The notes under the pieces were generated by a model. It saw nothing but the letters and a program-made list of their open reading frames with translations, ran no database searches and was not told the origin of the DNA. From positions 369,495 through 433,494 of the forward strand of contig NZ_HG005139.1 of NCBI RefSeq assembly GCF_000455265.1: a DNA stretch of 64,000 nucleotides. Reading direction: 5' to 3'. Positions 52,991 to 61,344 of the stretch are shown here, one piece after another. A program made the position numbers and the translations under genes. This stretch comes from Paenibacillus antibioticophila (lineage in GTDB: Bacteria > Bacillota > Bacilli > Paenibacillales > Paenibacillaceae). The first letter of the stretch is position 1. Every line of letters begins with the position of its first letter.

Positions 52991-53803
52991 ATGATCCAAA
53001 AGCATTTTATAGCGACCCAGATCAGAAGAACGAATCGTAATCTAGGCATATTGACACTGCTTACGATTATTCCCGGAATCATCTTATTAGCTATTGGAGG
53101 AATTGAGGGAATATTGAAGCTGATTGCAGCATTTATTGAAGGACCTTTTGGATTTGAATTGCTGCTTGAGATCATATCTAACTTTATGGAGCTTCTATTC
53201 TTCGTTGTTGGATTAAGACTCCTAATTTATGGTTCAAAGAAGATGTGGCAGTTAGTACCCCGCTTAATTCATTTTGAGCAGCATCCTATTTACAAAGAGG
53301 TGGCTTATTATGGTGAATTTGAAGATGTAGCCCTCAATATTCATTATGATCTTATCCAGAGTGGGCATAAGAAATACAAAAATATATACATAACCGAGCA
53401 CTGGGTCATGCAAATAACTGCTTTCCATTTAGCAGTACTCAAGCTGGAGGATGTTGTCTGGGCATACGAAAGAGTCTCAAAGCAAGAGCATGCAGCAGTG
53501 ATTCCAGGCGTAGTATCCGTAGGACCGTCTGAAGTGGCCAGGACCTACAGCGTAGTTATACATTCCAGAAATCCCTTGGTGCCGATGCTCCAAGCCAGTA
53601 TTACACATGAGCTTGATTTTACGGAGGATATAGAGGGCAATGCACTTGAGGGAAAGAGAAAGCAAGCATACATGAATACGATTCTAGAGGAACTTGAGCG
53701 CAGGCATCCGAGGGCTATCTATGGGTATTCACGAGATTTAGAAGAAATGTGGTATAGGGATCGAAGGACCTTTATTAAAAGCGCAGGATTTAGTGTGAAT
53801 TAG
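52991..53803 (+). CDS. Unknown membrane protein (270 aa)
   Basis: I do not recognise the family with certainty. Two or three N-terminal membrane helices are visible: LGILTLLTIIPGIILLAIGG near residues 18-37 and LLLEIISNFMELLFFVVGLRL near 55-76. The cytoplasmic rest (about 190 residues) has a beta-rich part 'EVAYYGEFEDVALNIHYDL..IYITEHWVMQIT', followed by 'LKLEDVVWAYE', a layout like a PH-type or DUF6709-like domain. GGTGCAGG precedes the ATG. A/T-richer codon use than its neighbours hints at acquisition, but no mobility gene is close. It stands alone between two terminator-like hairpins. Confidence 0.65.
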   Translation: MIQKHFIATQIRRTNRNLGILTLLTIIPGIILLAIGGIEGILKLIAAFIEGPFGFELLLEIISNFMELLFFVVGLRLLIYGSKKMWQLVPRLIHFEQHPIYKEVAYYGEFEDVALNIHYDLIQSGHKKYKNIYITEHWVMQITAFHLAVLKLEDVVWAYERVSKQEHAAVIPGVVSVGPSEVARTYSVVIHSRNPLVPMLQASITHELDFTEDIEGNALEGKRKQAYMNTILEELERRHPRAIYGYSRDLEEMWYRDRRTFIKSAGFSVN

Positions 53804-53825
53804 AGGAAGAACTGCAAAGAAACAT

Positions 53826-53847
53826 AGCCCCAGCTTTTACTGGGGCT
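53826..53847. terminator. Hairpin between convergent genes
   Basis: AGCCCCAG and CTGGGGCT enclose six bases between the stops of the 270-residue protein (rightward) and the MacB-like permease (leftward). T-tracts are short, so it is only a candidate bidirectional terminator. Confidence 0.5.
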
Positions 53848-53871
53848 CACCGGTTTTAAGTTGGCTTGGTC

Positions 53872-55044
53872 TCAATCAGTCCGCAACGCATATATAGGAC
53901 GAAGCTTGGCTGCTTTATAAGCGGGAATCATGCCAAAGACGACCCCGATAAATAAAGAGAAGCCGAAGGAGAAGGCAACCACAGGTGCAGATACACTGGT
54001 GGAGAGCTCCGAATATTGGCCGATCAATGCGCTTGCTCCATACCCGAGGCCGATGCCTACCAATCCCCCAAATCCGCTTAGTGCAATAGATTCCACGAGA
54101 AATTGAGTCAGGATGTCCCGCTGCTTGGCGCCAATCGCCTTCCTTACCCCGATCTCCCTCGTCCGTTCACTTACCGATACCAGCATGATATTCATAATTC
54201 CGATTCCGCCGACAAGCAGGGATATGCCAGCTATGCCTCCAAGTGCAAGAGACAGCATTTGAGTGGTCGAGTTTAAGGTGTCGAGCATTTCCTGAGAGTT
54301 GAAGATGTTGTATGCATTATCAGCATTTAAGAACTTTTTGTCCAGCGCAGCCTCCAACTGACTCTTGACTCTATCGATTTGATTCGTATCCTCAACCTGA
54401 ACTGTAATCGAACGAACCCCCGGACTACGCAGGAAGCGTTCTGCTGTGCTGATCGGAATCAGCAGCTTATTATCGTTTGAGGCAGTCAGGCTGGAGCCCT
54501 TGGATTCCAACAAGCCTACGATCTTGAAGCTTACCCCGTTCAGTTGAAGCGTTTGATTCACCGGATTTTCTGTTCCGAAAAAGGTGGCTGCCGCTTCGGT
54601 CCCGATCAACGCAACCTTCATCCGAAAGCTGTTGTCCAGGTCAACGATGTAGCGTCCTGCTTGAATGTGGAAATCCTGGACCTCTTCATAGGAAGGCGTG
54701 ATGCCCTCGACAGAGAGGCTGTCATTGGTCGTTCCCTTCTTGGCAGTGACGGATCCGGATATAACAGGGGATACATTAGCAACCCCTTCAAGATCAGCCA
54801 AATCTATAGCTTCTTCGAGAGTCAGGGAACTTGAACTGCCGCGGCCCATAATACTTACGGTAAGGAGATCCGTCCCCAATCCTTCGAGCTGTGCTGTAAT
54901 CTGTGAAGTCGTTCCTTGGCCGGCGGATACGAGTGTAATGACCGAGGATACGCCAATAATGATACCCAGCATGGTTAGAAAAGCGCGAACCTTTGACCCG
55001 GAGATGCTCTTCCAGGCCATTTTCATGCTCTGCAGCAGATTCAT
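53872..55044 (-). CDS. yknZ: MacB-family ABC permease (YknZ-like)
   Basis: A 390-residue MacB-type mechanotransmission permease. Helix 1 is near residues 18-40 (VRAFLTMLGIIIGVSSVITLVSA); a large extracellular MacB_PCD domain of about 200 residues follows; three more helices end the chain (GGIAGISLLVGGIGIMNIMLV, then two near the C-terminus). 'SERTREIGVRKAIGAK' near 295 is the conserved cytoplasmic loop. The gene overlaps the ATPase stop by four bases. In B. subtilis, YknWXYZ protects against the SdpC toxin; the same role here is possible, but no yknW or sdp gene is seen. Confidence 0.85.
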   Translation of the reverse strand: MNLLQSMKMAWKSISGSKVRAFLTMLGIIIGVSSVITLVSAGQGTTSQITAQLEGLGTDLLTVSIMGRGSSSSLTLEEAIDLADLEGVANVSPVISGSVTAKKGTTNDSLSVEGITPSYEEVQDFHIQAGRYIVDLDNSFRMKVALIGTEAAATFFGTENPVNQTLQLNGVSFKIVGLLESKGSSLTASNDNKLLIPISTAERFLRSPGVRSITVQVEDTNQIDRVKSQLEAALDKKFLNADNAYNIFNSQEMLDTLNSTTQMLSLALGGIAGISLLVGGIGIMNIMLVSVSERTREIGVRKAIGAKQRDILTQFLVESIALSGFGGLVGIGLGYGASALIGQYSELSTSVSAPVVAFSFGFSLFIGVVFGMIPAYKAAKLRPIYALRTD

Positions 55045-55742
55045 TCCTGACTCCCCCGATCCTCAACGATTTTGCCATCCTGAATGCGAATGACTCGTTT
55101 TGCCTGTTCGGCAATGGAAAGGTCGTGGGTGATGATGAGGATGGTATGTCCGAGAGCATTCAGTTCCTTCATTTTTTCCATAACCTCAATTCCGGTCTTG
55201 CTGTCAAGCGCTCCGGTAGGCTCGTCGGCAAGCAAAAGGGGAGGGGAACCGGCGATTGCACGGGCAATAGCGACTCTCTGCTGCTGCCCTCCTGAGAGTT
55301 CTGATGGACGATGATGCATCCGGCTCTCCAAGCCTACGATACGCAAGGATTCCTCGACAGCCTTCTTGCGCTCTTTATGAGGCAGGTTACGGTAAATTAA
55401 GGGAAGCTCCACATTTTCATAAGCCGATAACTTAGGCAATAAATTGAATTGTTGAAAAATAAAGCCGATCTTCTCGTTACGAATGGTAGCCAGCTTGTTA
55501 TCGGAAAGCTCTCGAACATTTTGTCCGTCAAGGAGATAAGTTCCGTCATTCGCCACATCCAGGCAACCCAGCATATTCATGAGCGTTGATTTTCCTGAGC
55601 CCGATGGGCCGATAATCGCAACAAATTCACCATGATAGATTTTAAAGGTCACTTCATGAAGGACGGTCATCAGTTCACCGGCCATGACATATCCGTGCCC
55701 CAAGCCTTGAACCTCAATTAAAGGAAGGGAGGTTGAAATCAT
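55041..55742 (-). CDS. yknY: ABC ATPase of MacB/YknY type
   Basis: A 233-residue ATPase with Walker A GPSGSGKST near residue 42, signature ELSGGQQQR near 148 and Walker B LLLADEPTGALDSKT near 170. The length and 'GCLD' loop match LolD/MacB-type ATPases. It is directly after the membrane-fusion gene, with its start next to that gene's stop, and overlaps the permease gene. The order X-Y-Z is the same as in Bacillus yknXYZ. Confidence 0.9.
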   Translation of the reverse strand: MISTSLPLIEVQGLGHGYVMAGELMTVLHEVTFKIYHGEFVAIIGPSGSGKSTLMNMLGCLDVANDGTYLLDGQNVRELSDNKLATIRNEKIGFIFQQFNLLPKLSAYENVELPLIYRNLPHKERKKAVEESLRIVGLESRMHHRPSELSGGQQQRVAIARAIAGSPPLLLADEPTGALDSKTGIEVMEKMKELNALGHTILIITHDLSIAEQAKRVIRIQDGKIVEDRGSQE

Positions 55743-57116
55743 CTATCTTCCACCCCCGCCGCCACCGAAGCCGCTGCTTCCACTTGGAGCAGAACCTCCT
55801 CTTCCGCCGCTGAAGCCGCCGCCCCCCGGCACAGAACCGCTTCCTCCTCCAAAGCTGGCTCCACCGCCGAAGCCGCCAAAGGTTCCTTGCATGGCCGGTT
55901 GTTCGGAGGAACCCGATGAAGACTGGATGACGGTAGGAACAACCACTTCATCTCCTTCAGCAAGTCCGCTAACAATTTCTATGAGGCTTTCGTTGTGAAC
56001 CCCGACTTCGACTTCCTGGAACCGCTGGTTCGCATTGGCAGCATTCCCTCCAGGGCGCCTCGAAGGTGCAGACCCTTCAGAACCGGTATCACTCTCCTGC
56101 GCTTCAGGCTGCACACCTTCAGGTCTTGCAGGAGCTCCGGCACTGTCCTGCTCCGACGAACCGTAAGGAGCTGTTGCTGTCGCTGTCGCATTATCAGGCA
56201 GAATAACGATATAACGGTCGCCCATTTGCTGCACGGCCTCAATAGGAAGTGTCAAAGTATCCGTCTTTTCGTTAATGATGATTGTGGCTTCGGCGGACAT
56301 CCCTACACGGACATTTTCGGAATTGTCCAATGCAACTGTGACATCAAATAAGGATACGCCATTGGAGGAAATTCCCTCGTTAGCAATTTGAGAAACCTTA
56401 CCCTCAAAGGCTTGATCAGGAAGGGCATCAATTTGTATCGCTGATCTCATTCCGACGGCTACGTCCGGTATCTCTAGTTCGTCTATTTGAATTTGAACGC
56501 TGAGCTGCTGATAATCGTTGATAACGAACAATTCGGATCCGCTCTTTGCCTGCTCTCCTGCGGTGATATTTATACTCGTAATTGTGCCGTCAATTGGAGC
56601 TACCAAAGGGTCAGGCGGAATCATCTCTTCCTGTAAGCTTGCAATCTCAGCTTCCGTGTTCTCGATATTCATCTCTTGCTTGGTAATGGATTGCTTGGTA
56701 GATTCAAGGTTTTCCTCGTCCGCACCCTCCTGGACCTGTCTTTTGAACTGATCTTGCAAACTGGTCAATTCCCATTGTTGAGACTGAAGGTTATTCTGCA
56801 TCGATCTAAGACTGTCCGTATGATCTGTTGCTTCAAAGGTCAATAGGGTTTGTCCTTTTTTCACGACATCTTGTTCCTTGACAAGCACCTCGCTGACTTT
56901 ACCTTCTTCCTTAGTACGGACTGCTTCGCTTTTTGTGGAGATGATTGAACCCGAGCCGGAGACGCTGACGGTGATATCATTTTTACTGACTCGGGTTGTG
57001 TTTTGCACAGGTCCGGTTGGGCTGGCCTCTTTGTCTGGGATAACTAAGGTAATTACGACAGCAACAATACACACAATTGCAAATGCAATTCCGATCCATA
57101 ACCATTTCTTCTTCAT
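55743..57116 (-). CDS. yknX: Membrane-fusion protein (YknX-like) with Gly-rich tail
   Basis: A 457-residue HlyD/MFP-type adaptor. A membrane anchor is near residues 5-27 (WLWIGIAFAIVCIVAVVITLV). A lipoyl-like part (EGKVSEVLVKEQDVVKKGQTL, 70-90), a coiled coil (about 98-165), the second lipoyl half (APIDGTITSINITAGEQAKSG) and beta-barrel domains follow. Two parts are unusual: an acidic/Pro-Ala insertion near 330-360 and a final 55 residues made of GGFGGG, SGSVPGG and similar repeats. The tail could be flexible wall-spanning sequence or bind partners. First gene of the exporter operon. Confidence 0.85.
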   Translation of the reverse strand: MKKKWLWIGIAFAIVCIVAVVITLVIPDKEASPTGPVQNTTRVSKNDITVSVSGSGSIISTKSEAVRTKEEGKVSEVLVKEQDVVKKGQTLLTFEATDHTDSLRSMQNNLQSQQWELTSLQDQFKRQVQEGADEENLESTKQSITKQEMNIENTEAEIASLQEEMIPPDPLVAPIDGTITSINITAGEQAKSGSELFVINDYQQLSVQIQIDELEIPDVAVGMRSAIQIDALPDQAFEGKVSQIANEGISSNGVSLFDVTVALDNSENVRVGMSAEATIIINEKTDTLTLPIEAVQQMGDRYIVILPDNATATATAPYGSSEQDSAGAPARPEGVQPEAQESDTGSEGSAPSRRPGGNAANANQRFQEVEVGVHNESLIEIVSGLAEGDEVVVPTVIQSSSGSSEQPAMQGTFGGFGGGASFGGGSGSVPGGGGFSGGRGGSAPSGSSGFGGGGGGR

Positions 57117-57252
57117 CGGTCACTCCAACTTCCTGCTAATTTTATGCTGTAACATTATGTATTGCGAGTTGCCTATCATTTTTATCGTAGGGGTTGTACA
57201 TGAATCAAACCTGAATCCCAGCTTAAAGTTTTCTGAAAATTGTTTACAGAAA

Positions 57253-57284
57253 TGCTTGGAAGCCAAGCAGGGATCAGGTACAAT
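57253..57284 (+). promoter_or_regulatory. Promoter with overlapping palindrome, DUF4190 gene
   Basis: TTGGAA (57256-57261) and TACAAT (57279-57284) are 17 bases apart. The inverted repeat TGCTTGG-AAG-CCAAGCA (57253-57269) covers the -35 box, placed as an operator would be. The leftward yknX gene starts 137 bases away, so it could be affected as well. Confidence 0.5.
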
Positions 57285-57336
57285 AGACATAATATGAGCA
57301 TCCAAGTGATGTATCTGCCGAGGAGGATTTTTTTTC

Positions 57337-57717
57337 ATGAATCAGCAACCGCCGAATCAATATCAATATGACAGTTATAACCCTCAACAAAATTTCGGGC
57401 AGCAATATCCTTATCCGCCTGCACCGCCCAAGACGAGCACAAAGTCTATTGTTGCTTTGATATTTGGTATTTTGTCTATCCTTATTCCTTACATTGGTTT
57501 TATTCCCGGGATTGTGGCTATCATCGTAGCCAGCTTGTCCTTCAAGGACTTTAAGCAGAAGGGAGAGCAAGGCAGAGGGCTTTCCATTGCGGGTTTGGTC
57601 TGCGGGATCATCGGTACCGTAATTTGGGGCCTGGTTACCCTGCTCGTGGTTATTGGACTCTTAATGTATGTAAATGGCGGAGATAATTTCTACAATAATT
57701 ACTACACCAATTTCTAA
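57337..57717 (+). CDS. DUF4190 membrane protein with Gln/Pro/Tyr-rich N-terminus
   Basis: A 126-residue protein. The first 33 residues are rich in Gln, Asn, Pro and Tyr (NQQPPNQYQYDSYNPQQNFG); two membrane helices follow (IVALIFGILSILIPYIGFIPGIVAIIVAS and GLVCGIIGTVIWGLVTLLVVIG), with KDFKQKGEQGRGLSIAG between, which is the DUF4190 pattern. No function is established for this family; many members are near sporulation or envelope-stress genes. GAGGAGG precedes the ATG. A terminator follows. Confidence 0.78.
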   Translation: MNQQPPNQYQYDSYNPQQNFGQQYPYPPAPPKTSTKSIVALIFGILSILIPYIGFIPGIVAIIVASLSFKDFKQKGEQGRGLSIAGLVCGIIGTVIWGLVTLLVVIGLLMYVNGGDNFYNNYYTNF

Positions 57718-57730
57718 TTCCAAAGCGGAG

Positions 57731-57766
57731 CACCGTTGGTCAATACTGACCCGGTGTTTTCTTTAT
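57731..57766 (+). terminator. Terminator after DUF4190 gene
   Basis: CACCG and CGGTG with inner GGTCA/TGACC form a hairpin followed by TTTTCTTTATTTT. Confidence 0.75.
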
Positions 57767-57866
57767 TTTCGGGCGGCTATTTGAAGACGGGGAGCGATAC
57801 TGGAAAAGCCGACTCAACTTTGTGATAATAATAGGGAGTGCATTTTTGAAGGAAAGAGGGATTTTT

Positions 57867-60095
57867 TTGACGCAGCAGGTGACTGAACAACAACAACAAG
57901 ATATGCAAGCTTCTATAGATCAGGAAAGACTCGTTCAGCAGGTAGCCAAGGAGCTTAGTCTTTCATTGAAGCAGGTGCGAACGACGATCGGGCTTCTGGA
58001 TGAGGGGAATACGATTCCGTTTATCGCCAGATACCGCAAAGAAATGACCGGCGAGCTGGATGAGAATCAGTTGCGGGACATCGAGGAACGGACAGCATAC
58101 TTGCGGAATTTGGAGGAACGCAAATCCGAAGTAATCCGCATCATTATGGAGCAGGAGAAGCTGACGCCTGAGCTTGAAGCTTCGATTCGGCAAGCCGTCA
58201 AGCTTCAAGAGGTGGAGGATCTTTATCGGCCGTACCGCCAGAAGCGCAAGACGCGTGCCAGTGTGGCGAAGGAGAAGGGGCTCGAGCCCTTGGCGGGCTG
58301 GATTTTGTCTCAGCCGAAGCAGGGATCGCCTGTCGTAGAGGCGGAACAATATCTTCAGCCCGATCTTGGGGTGAATACGTCAGAGGAAGCGATCCAAGGC
58401 GCAATGGACATTATTGCCGAAAGTATCTCGGACGAAGCAGCTACCCGGGCTTGGGTTCGTAAATACACAATGGATCACGGAATGATGGTGTCGGAGGCCA
58501 AAGCGAAGGATTCAGAATCCGTCTATGAAATGTACTATAACTATCGTGAAGCCGCTAAGAAGATGCCCTCCCACCGGATTCTGGCGATGAACCGCGGGGA
58601 ACGGGAGGATATTCTCAAGGTCTCGCTTGAAGTAGAGGCTGAGCCGATTCATCGGTACATTGCTTCGAGATGGATTCAAGGCCGCTCTATAACCGAAGAT
58701 TTATTGCGTGCAGCCATCGAAGATGCTTACAAGCGGCTTATTGCGCCATCCATTGAGCGTGAGGTGCGGGGAGAGCTGACGGAAAAGGGTGAACAGCAGG
58801 CGATCTCCATCTTCTCGGCCAATCTGCGGAGCTTGCTGCTTCAGCCGCCTGTGAAGGGACAGGTTGTGCTTGGAGTGGACCCGGCTTATCGTACAGGCTG
58901 TAAGCTGGCGGTCATTGACGATACAGGGAAGCTGCTTGAAGTAGCCGTAACCTATCCGACTCCGCCCAATAATAAGAAGGTTGAAGCCGAGAGGAAGTTT
59001 AACGAATTAATCGACCGCTATAGCGTGACCTTGATTGTCATAGGGAATGGAACCGCATCGCGCGAGACAGAGCAGTTTGTGGCGGAGGTTATTGCAGGAC
59101 GTAAGGATAAGAAAATGGCCTATTTAATCGTAAATGAAGCCGGTGCCAGCGTATATTCCGCTTCCAAGCTGGCTCAGGAAGAATTCCCTGATCTGGATGT
59201 AGCCGAACGAAGCGCGGTATCCATTGCTCGCCGTCTGCAGGATCCGCTGGCTGAGCTGGTCAAAATTGAGCCTAAAGCAATCGGGGTAGGTCAATATCAG
59301 CATGATGTGTCCCAGAAGCACCTGGACGAGAGCTTAAAGGGCGTTGTAGAATCTGCCGTTAACCATGTTGGCGTTGATGTGAACACAGCTTCTCCGTCAT
59401 TGCTTGCTTACGTGTCCGGAGTCAATGCCACTACGGCCAAGAATATTGTGAAATATCGGGAGCAGACCGGGCGTTTCATGAACCGTAAGCAATTGCAGAA
59501 GGTGCCTCGCCTCGGAGCAAAAACCTATGAGCAATGTATCGGTTTCATGCGGATCATGGAGGGAGAACATCCACTGGACAGCACACCGATTCATCCCGAG
59601 TCCTATGAGGTGGTTAACCGCCTGTTCGCCTTGTTGGGTGTAGACTTCAGTCAACTGGGCTCCAAGGAGCTGGCTGCTCATCTGGCTTCATTGGATCCGG
59701 AGGAGCTGGCAGGCCGGCTCGAGGTCGGGGTGCCTACACTCCGGGATATCCTCGACAGTCTTCAACGCCCGGGCAGAGATCCGCGGGAGGAGCTTCCGCT
59801 GCCGATTTTCCGTACTGACGTACTTAAAATCGAAGATTTAACACCAGGGATGGAGCTTCAGGGAACGGTTCGTAATGTGATTGATTTTGGAGCCTTTGTG
59901 GACATTGGAATTAAGAATGACGGACTTGTCCATATATCCCAGTTAAGCGAGGGTTACGTAAAGCATCCGATGGATGTTGTGTCTGTCGGAGATAATGTGA
60001 CCGTATGGGTGCTTCAGGTTGACTTGAAGAAGGGCCGAGTAGGGCTGACGATGAGAAGGTCCCAGGCGCCGGCAGTAAATACAGAGCAGGTATAG
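57867..60095 (+). CDS. tex: Tex family RNA-binding S1 protein
   Basis: A 742-residue protein with the Tex layout: N-terminal helical region, a YqgF-like RNase-H fold (VVLGVDPAYRTGCKLAVID near residue 332), a helix-hairpin-helix pair (LLAYVSGVNATTAKNIVKYRE and KVPRLGAKTYEQCIG) and a C-terminal S1 domain (GMELQGTVRNVIDFGAFVDIG near 665). The start is read as TTG 57867, eight bases after AAAGAGGG, rather than the far upstream GTG 57822. Tex binds nucleic acids and affects transcription. In B. subtilis this gene (ydcI) is also next to cmpA and ydcK (sprT). Confidence 0.9.
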   Translation: MTQQVTEQQQQDMQASIDQERLVQQVAKELSLSLKQVRTTIGLLDEGNTIPFIARYRKEMTGELDENQLRDIEERTAYLRNLEERKSEVIRIIMEQEKLTPELEASIRQAVKLQEVEDLYRPYRQKRKTRASVAKEKGLEPLAGWILSQPKQGSPVVEAEQYLQPDLGVNTSEEAIQGAMDIIAESISDEAATRAWVRKYTMDHGMMVSEAKAKDSESVYEMYYNYREAAKKMPSHRILAMNRGEREDILKVSLEVEAEPIHRYIASRWIQGRSITEDLLRAAIEDAYKRLIAPSIEREVRGELTEKGEQQAISIFSANLRSLLLQPPVKGQVVLGVDPAYRTGCKLAVIDDTGKLLEVAVTYPTPPNNKKVEAERKFNELIDRYSVTLIVIGNGTASRETEQFVAEVIAGRKDKKMAYLIVNEAGASVYSASKLAQEEFPDLDVAERSAVSIARRLQDPLAELVKIEPKAIGVGQYQHDVSQKHLDESLKGVVESAVNHVGVDVNTASPSLLAYVSGVNATTAKNIVKYREQTGRFMNRKQLQKVPRLGAKTYEQCIGFMRIMEGEHPLDSTPIHPESYEVVNRLFALLGVDFSQLGSKELAAHLASLDPEELAGRLEVGVPTLRDILDSLQRPGRDPREELPLPIFRTDVLKIEDLTPGMELQGTVRNVIDFGAFVDIGIKNDGLVHISQLSEGYVKHPMDVVSVGDNVTVWVLQVDLKKGRVGLTMRRSQAPAVNTEQV

Positions 60096-60110
60096 CGCTA
60101 TTCTCAAAAG

Positions 60111-60155
60111 AAAAAGAGGGCACCGGAAAATCTGATTTTCCGAGCCCTCTTTCTT
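60111..60155. terminator. Bidirectional terminator between tex and cmpA
   Basis: AGAGGGC.CCGGAAAATC pairs with GATTTTCCG.GCCCTCT, with A-rich and T-rich flanks that suit both directions. Confidence 0.88.
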
Positions 60156-60162
60156 GTCGCGA

Positions 60163-60300
60163 CTAATCGGTTTTTCCGGGTTCGCTTCCGGCATCCCGGC
60201 GGTTATAATAGAAGAACCAGCAGTCATTCAACAGGCGAATCTGACGGCGGTCGCGCTTAAGGAAGGCGCGCATCATCTGGTTGCTGAGCCATTTTGGCAA
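60163..60300 (-). CDS. cmpA: Cortex morphogenetic protein CmpA
   Basis: A 45-residue spore protein. The start is TTG at 60300, seven bases after AAGGAGGAG; longer frames upstream do not look like coding sequence. The peptide matches the CmpA pattern 'MP.WL..Q...AF...D..QI.LLN.CW.FY' (here PKWLSNQMMRAFLKRDRRQI then RLLNDCWFFYYN). In B. subtilis CmpA checks cortex assembly by promoting SpoIVA degradation with ClpXP in defective sporulating cells. It is at the same place relative to tex and sprT as in Bacillus. Its presence supports a spore-forming host. Confidence 0.88.
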   Translation of the reverse strand: MPKWLSNQMMRAFLKRDRRQIRLLNDCWFFYYNRRDAGSEPGKTD

Positions 60301-60376
60301 CACGATCTCCTCCTTGGCACCCTTTGCGAGTAGCATATGGGGAAATGCCCGGAGACGTGCAGGTCCGATCAAATTT

Positions 60377-60730
60377 TTAGTGAAGTTGCTCCTCTTCGTA
60401 CCACTGTTCAAGCTGCGCAAGCAGCGCGCGAATCTCGGTGAGCAGGGAGATAAGCGGATAGTTCTCTTCTTTAAGAGAGGAGAAGGAGGACTCAAGCTCT
60501 TGAACGTATTCCAGTCCGCTTCGAACCACTAGCGATTCTTGAAGCAGATCAAGCTCCTCACACTCGGCAACGGCAAGTGGAAGAACGGGGATATTATCTG
60601 CGGTGAGCTTGCCCACTTCCTTGTTCAGACGCAGATTTAGGGCGCTAAGCTGGTAAGCATATTCACGGGGCATTTCCACAAAGATAAGGTTTTGCTCCCG
60701 CTGTAAAATAACGTATCTCATAAGAGCCAT
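60377..60730 (-). CDS. Small conserved-looking hypothetical protein (117 aa)
   Basis: A 117-residue acidic protein of unknown function. Residues 4-35 alternate as beta strands and a helix (MRYVILQREQNLIFVEMPRE); the C-terminal half is a likely long helix rich in Glu and Leu (YVQELESSFSSLKEENY and LISLLTEIRALLAQLEQWYE), compatible with a coiled coil. No signal or membrane segment. AAAGGAG lies eight bases before the ATG. It is upstream of cmpA on the same strand by 76 bases and divergent from sprT; no equivalent is known to me at this place in B. subtilis. Confidence 0.65.
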   Translation of the reverse strand: MALMRYVILQREQNLIFVEMPREYAYQLSALNLRLNKEVGKLTADNIPVLPLAVAECEELDLLQESLVVRSGLEYVQELESSFSSLKEENYPLISLLTEIRALLAQLEQWYEEEQLH

Positions 60731-60827
60731 TAGTTGAAATCTCCTTTTGCTATCGGATTCTACTTGACAGTGTAGCCTAAGGGGAAGTTAAAATTCAAGT
60801 ACATTCTGGAAAATGGGGGACTGGAGA

Positions 60828-61301
60828 ATGAATGATGCTGAGCTTCAGACCTGGGTAGAACAAATATCGCTGAACAGCTTTGGTGTAGCGTTTCGTCATC
60901 GTGCGCGGTTCAATTCGCGACTGCGGACGACCGGCGGAAGATATTTTATGAGGACTCACGATATCGAGATCAATCCCGCTCAATTGGACAACTTCGGACG
61001 GGATGAAGTGGAGCGGATCATCAAGCATGAGCTATGCCATTACCATCTTCACTTGGCGAAAAGGGGGTACCGCCACCGCGATCCTGAGTTCAAGGCGCTG
61101 CTTGCAAAGGTAGGAGGCAGCCGGTATTGTCAGTCTTTGCCGGGGAGTTCATCGCGGCGCACCCTGCCCTATCGTTACCACTTAATATGTGAAGCGTGTG
61201 GAATGACTTATCCCAGGAAGCGTAAGGTGGATACGCATAAATACCGCTGCGGGAAGTGCAGCGGCAGTTTAAAGCAATATAAATTAATGGAATCAGTATG
61301 A
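60828..61301 (+). CDS. sprT: SprT-like zinc metalloprotease-type protein
   Basis: A 157-residue SprT-domain protein, like B. subtilis YdcK. The ATG at 60828 (MNDAELQTWVEQISL) is preferred to 60813 since GGGGGA is well spaced for it. The zinc-binding motif is IIKHELCHYHLH near residue 70 with the catalytic-type Glu. A C-terminal zinc ribbon has Cys pairs CEACG and CGKC. The family resembles DNA-protein crosslink proteases (Spartan), but the function of the short bacterial forms is not established. The small gene at 61345 follows by 43 bases. Confidence 0.88.
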   Translation: MNDAELQTWVEQISLNSFGVAFRHRARFNSRLRTTGGRYFMRTHDIEINPAQLDNFGRDEVERIIKHELCHYHLHLAKRGYRHRDPEFKALLAKVGGSRYCQSLPGSSSRRTLPYRYHLICEACGMTYPRKRKVDTHKYRCGKCSGSLKQYKLMESV

Positions 61302-61344
61302 TATACTATAGGAAATATGCAATAGAATAAAGGAGAGATGCAAG

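Noticed and set aside
60301-60495. Long N-terminal extension of the cmpA frame.
   Set aside because: The extension overlaps the 117-residue gene and is Arg/Pro-rich noise; the TTG at 60300 with AAGGAGGAG gives the exact CmpA N-terminus.
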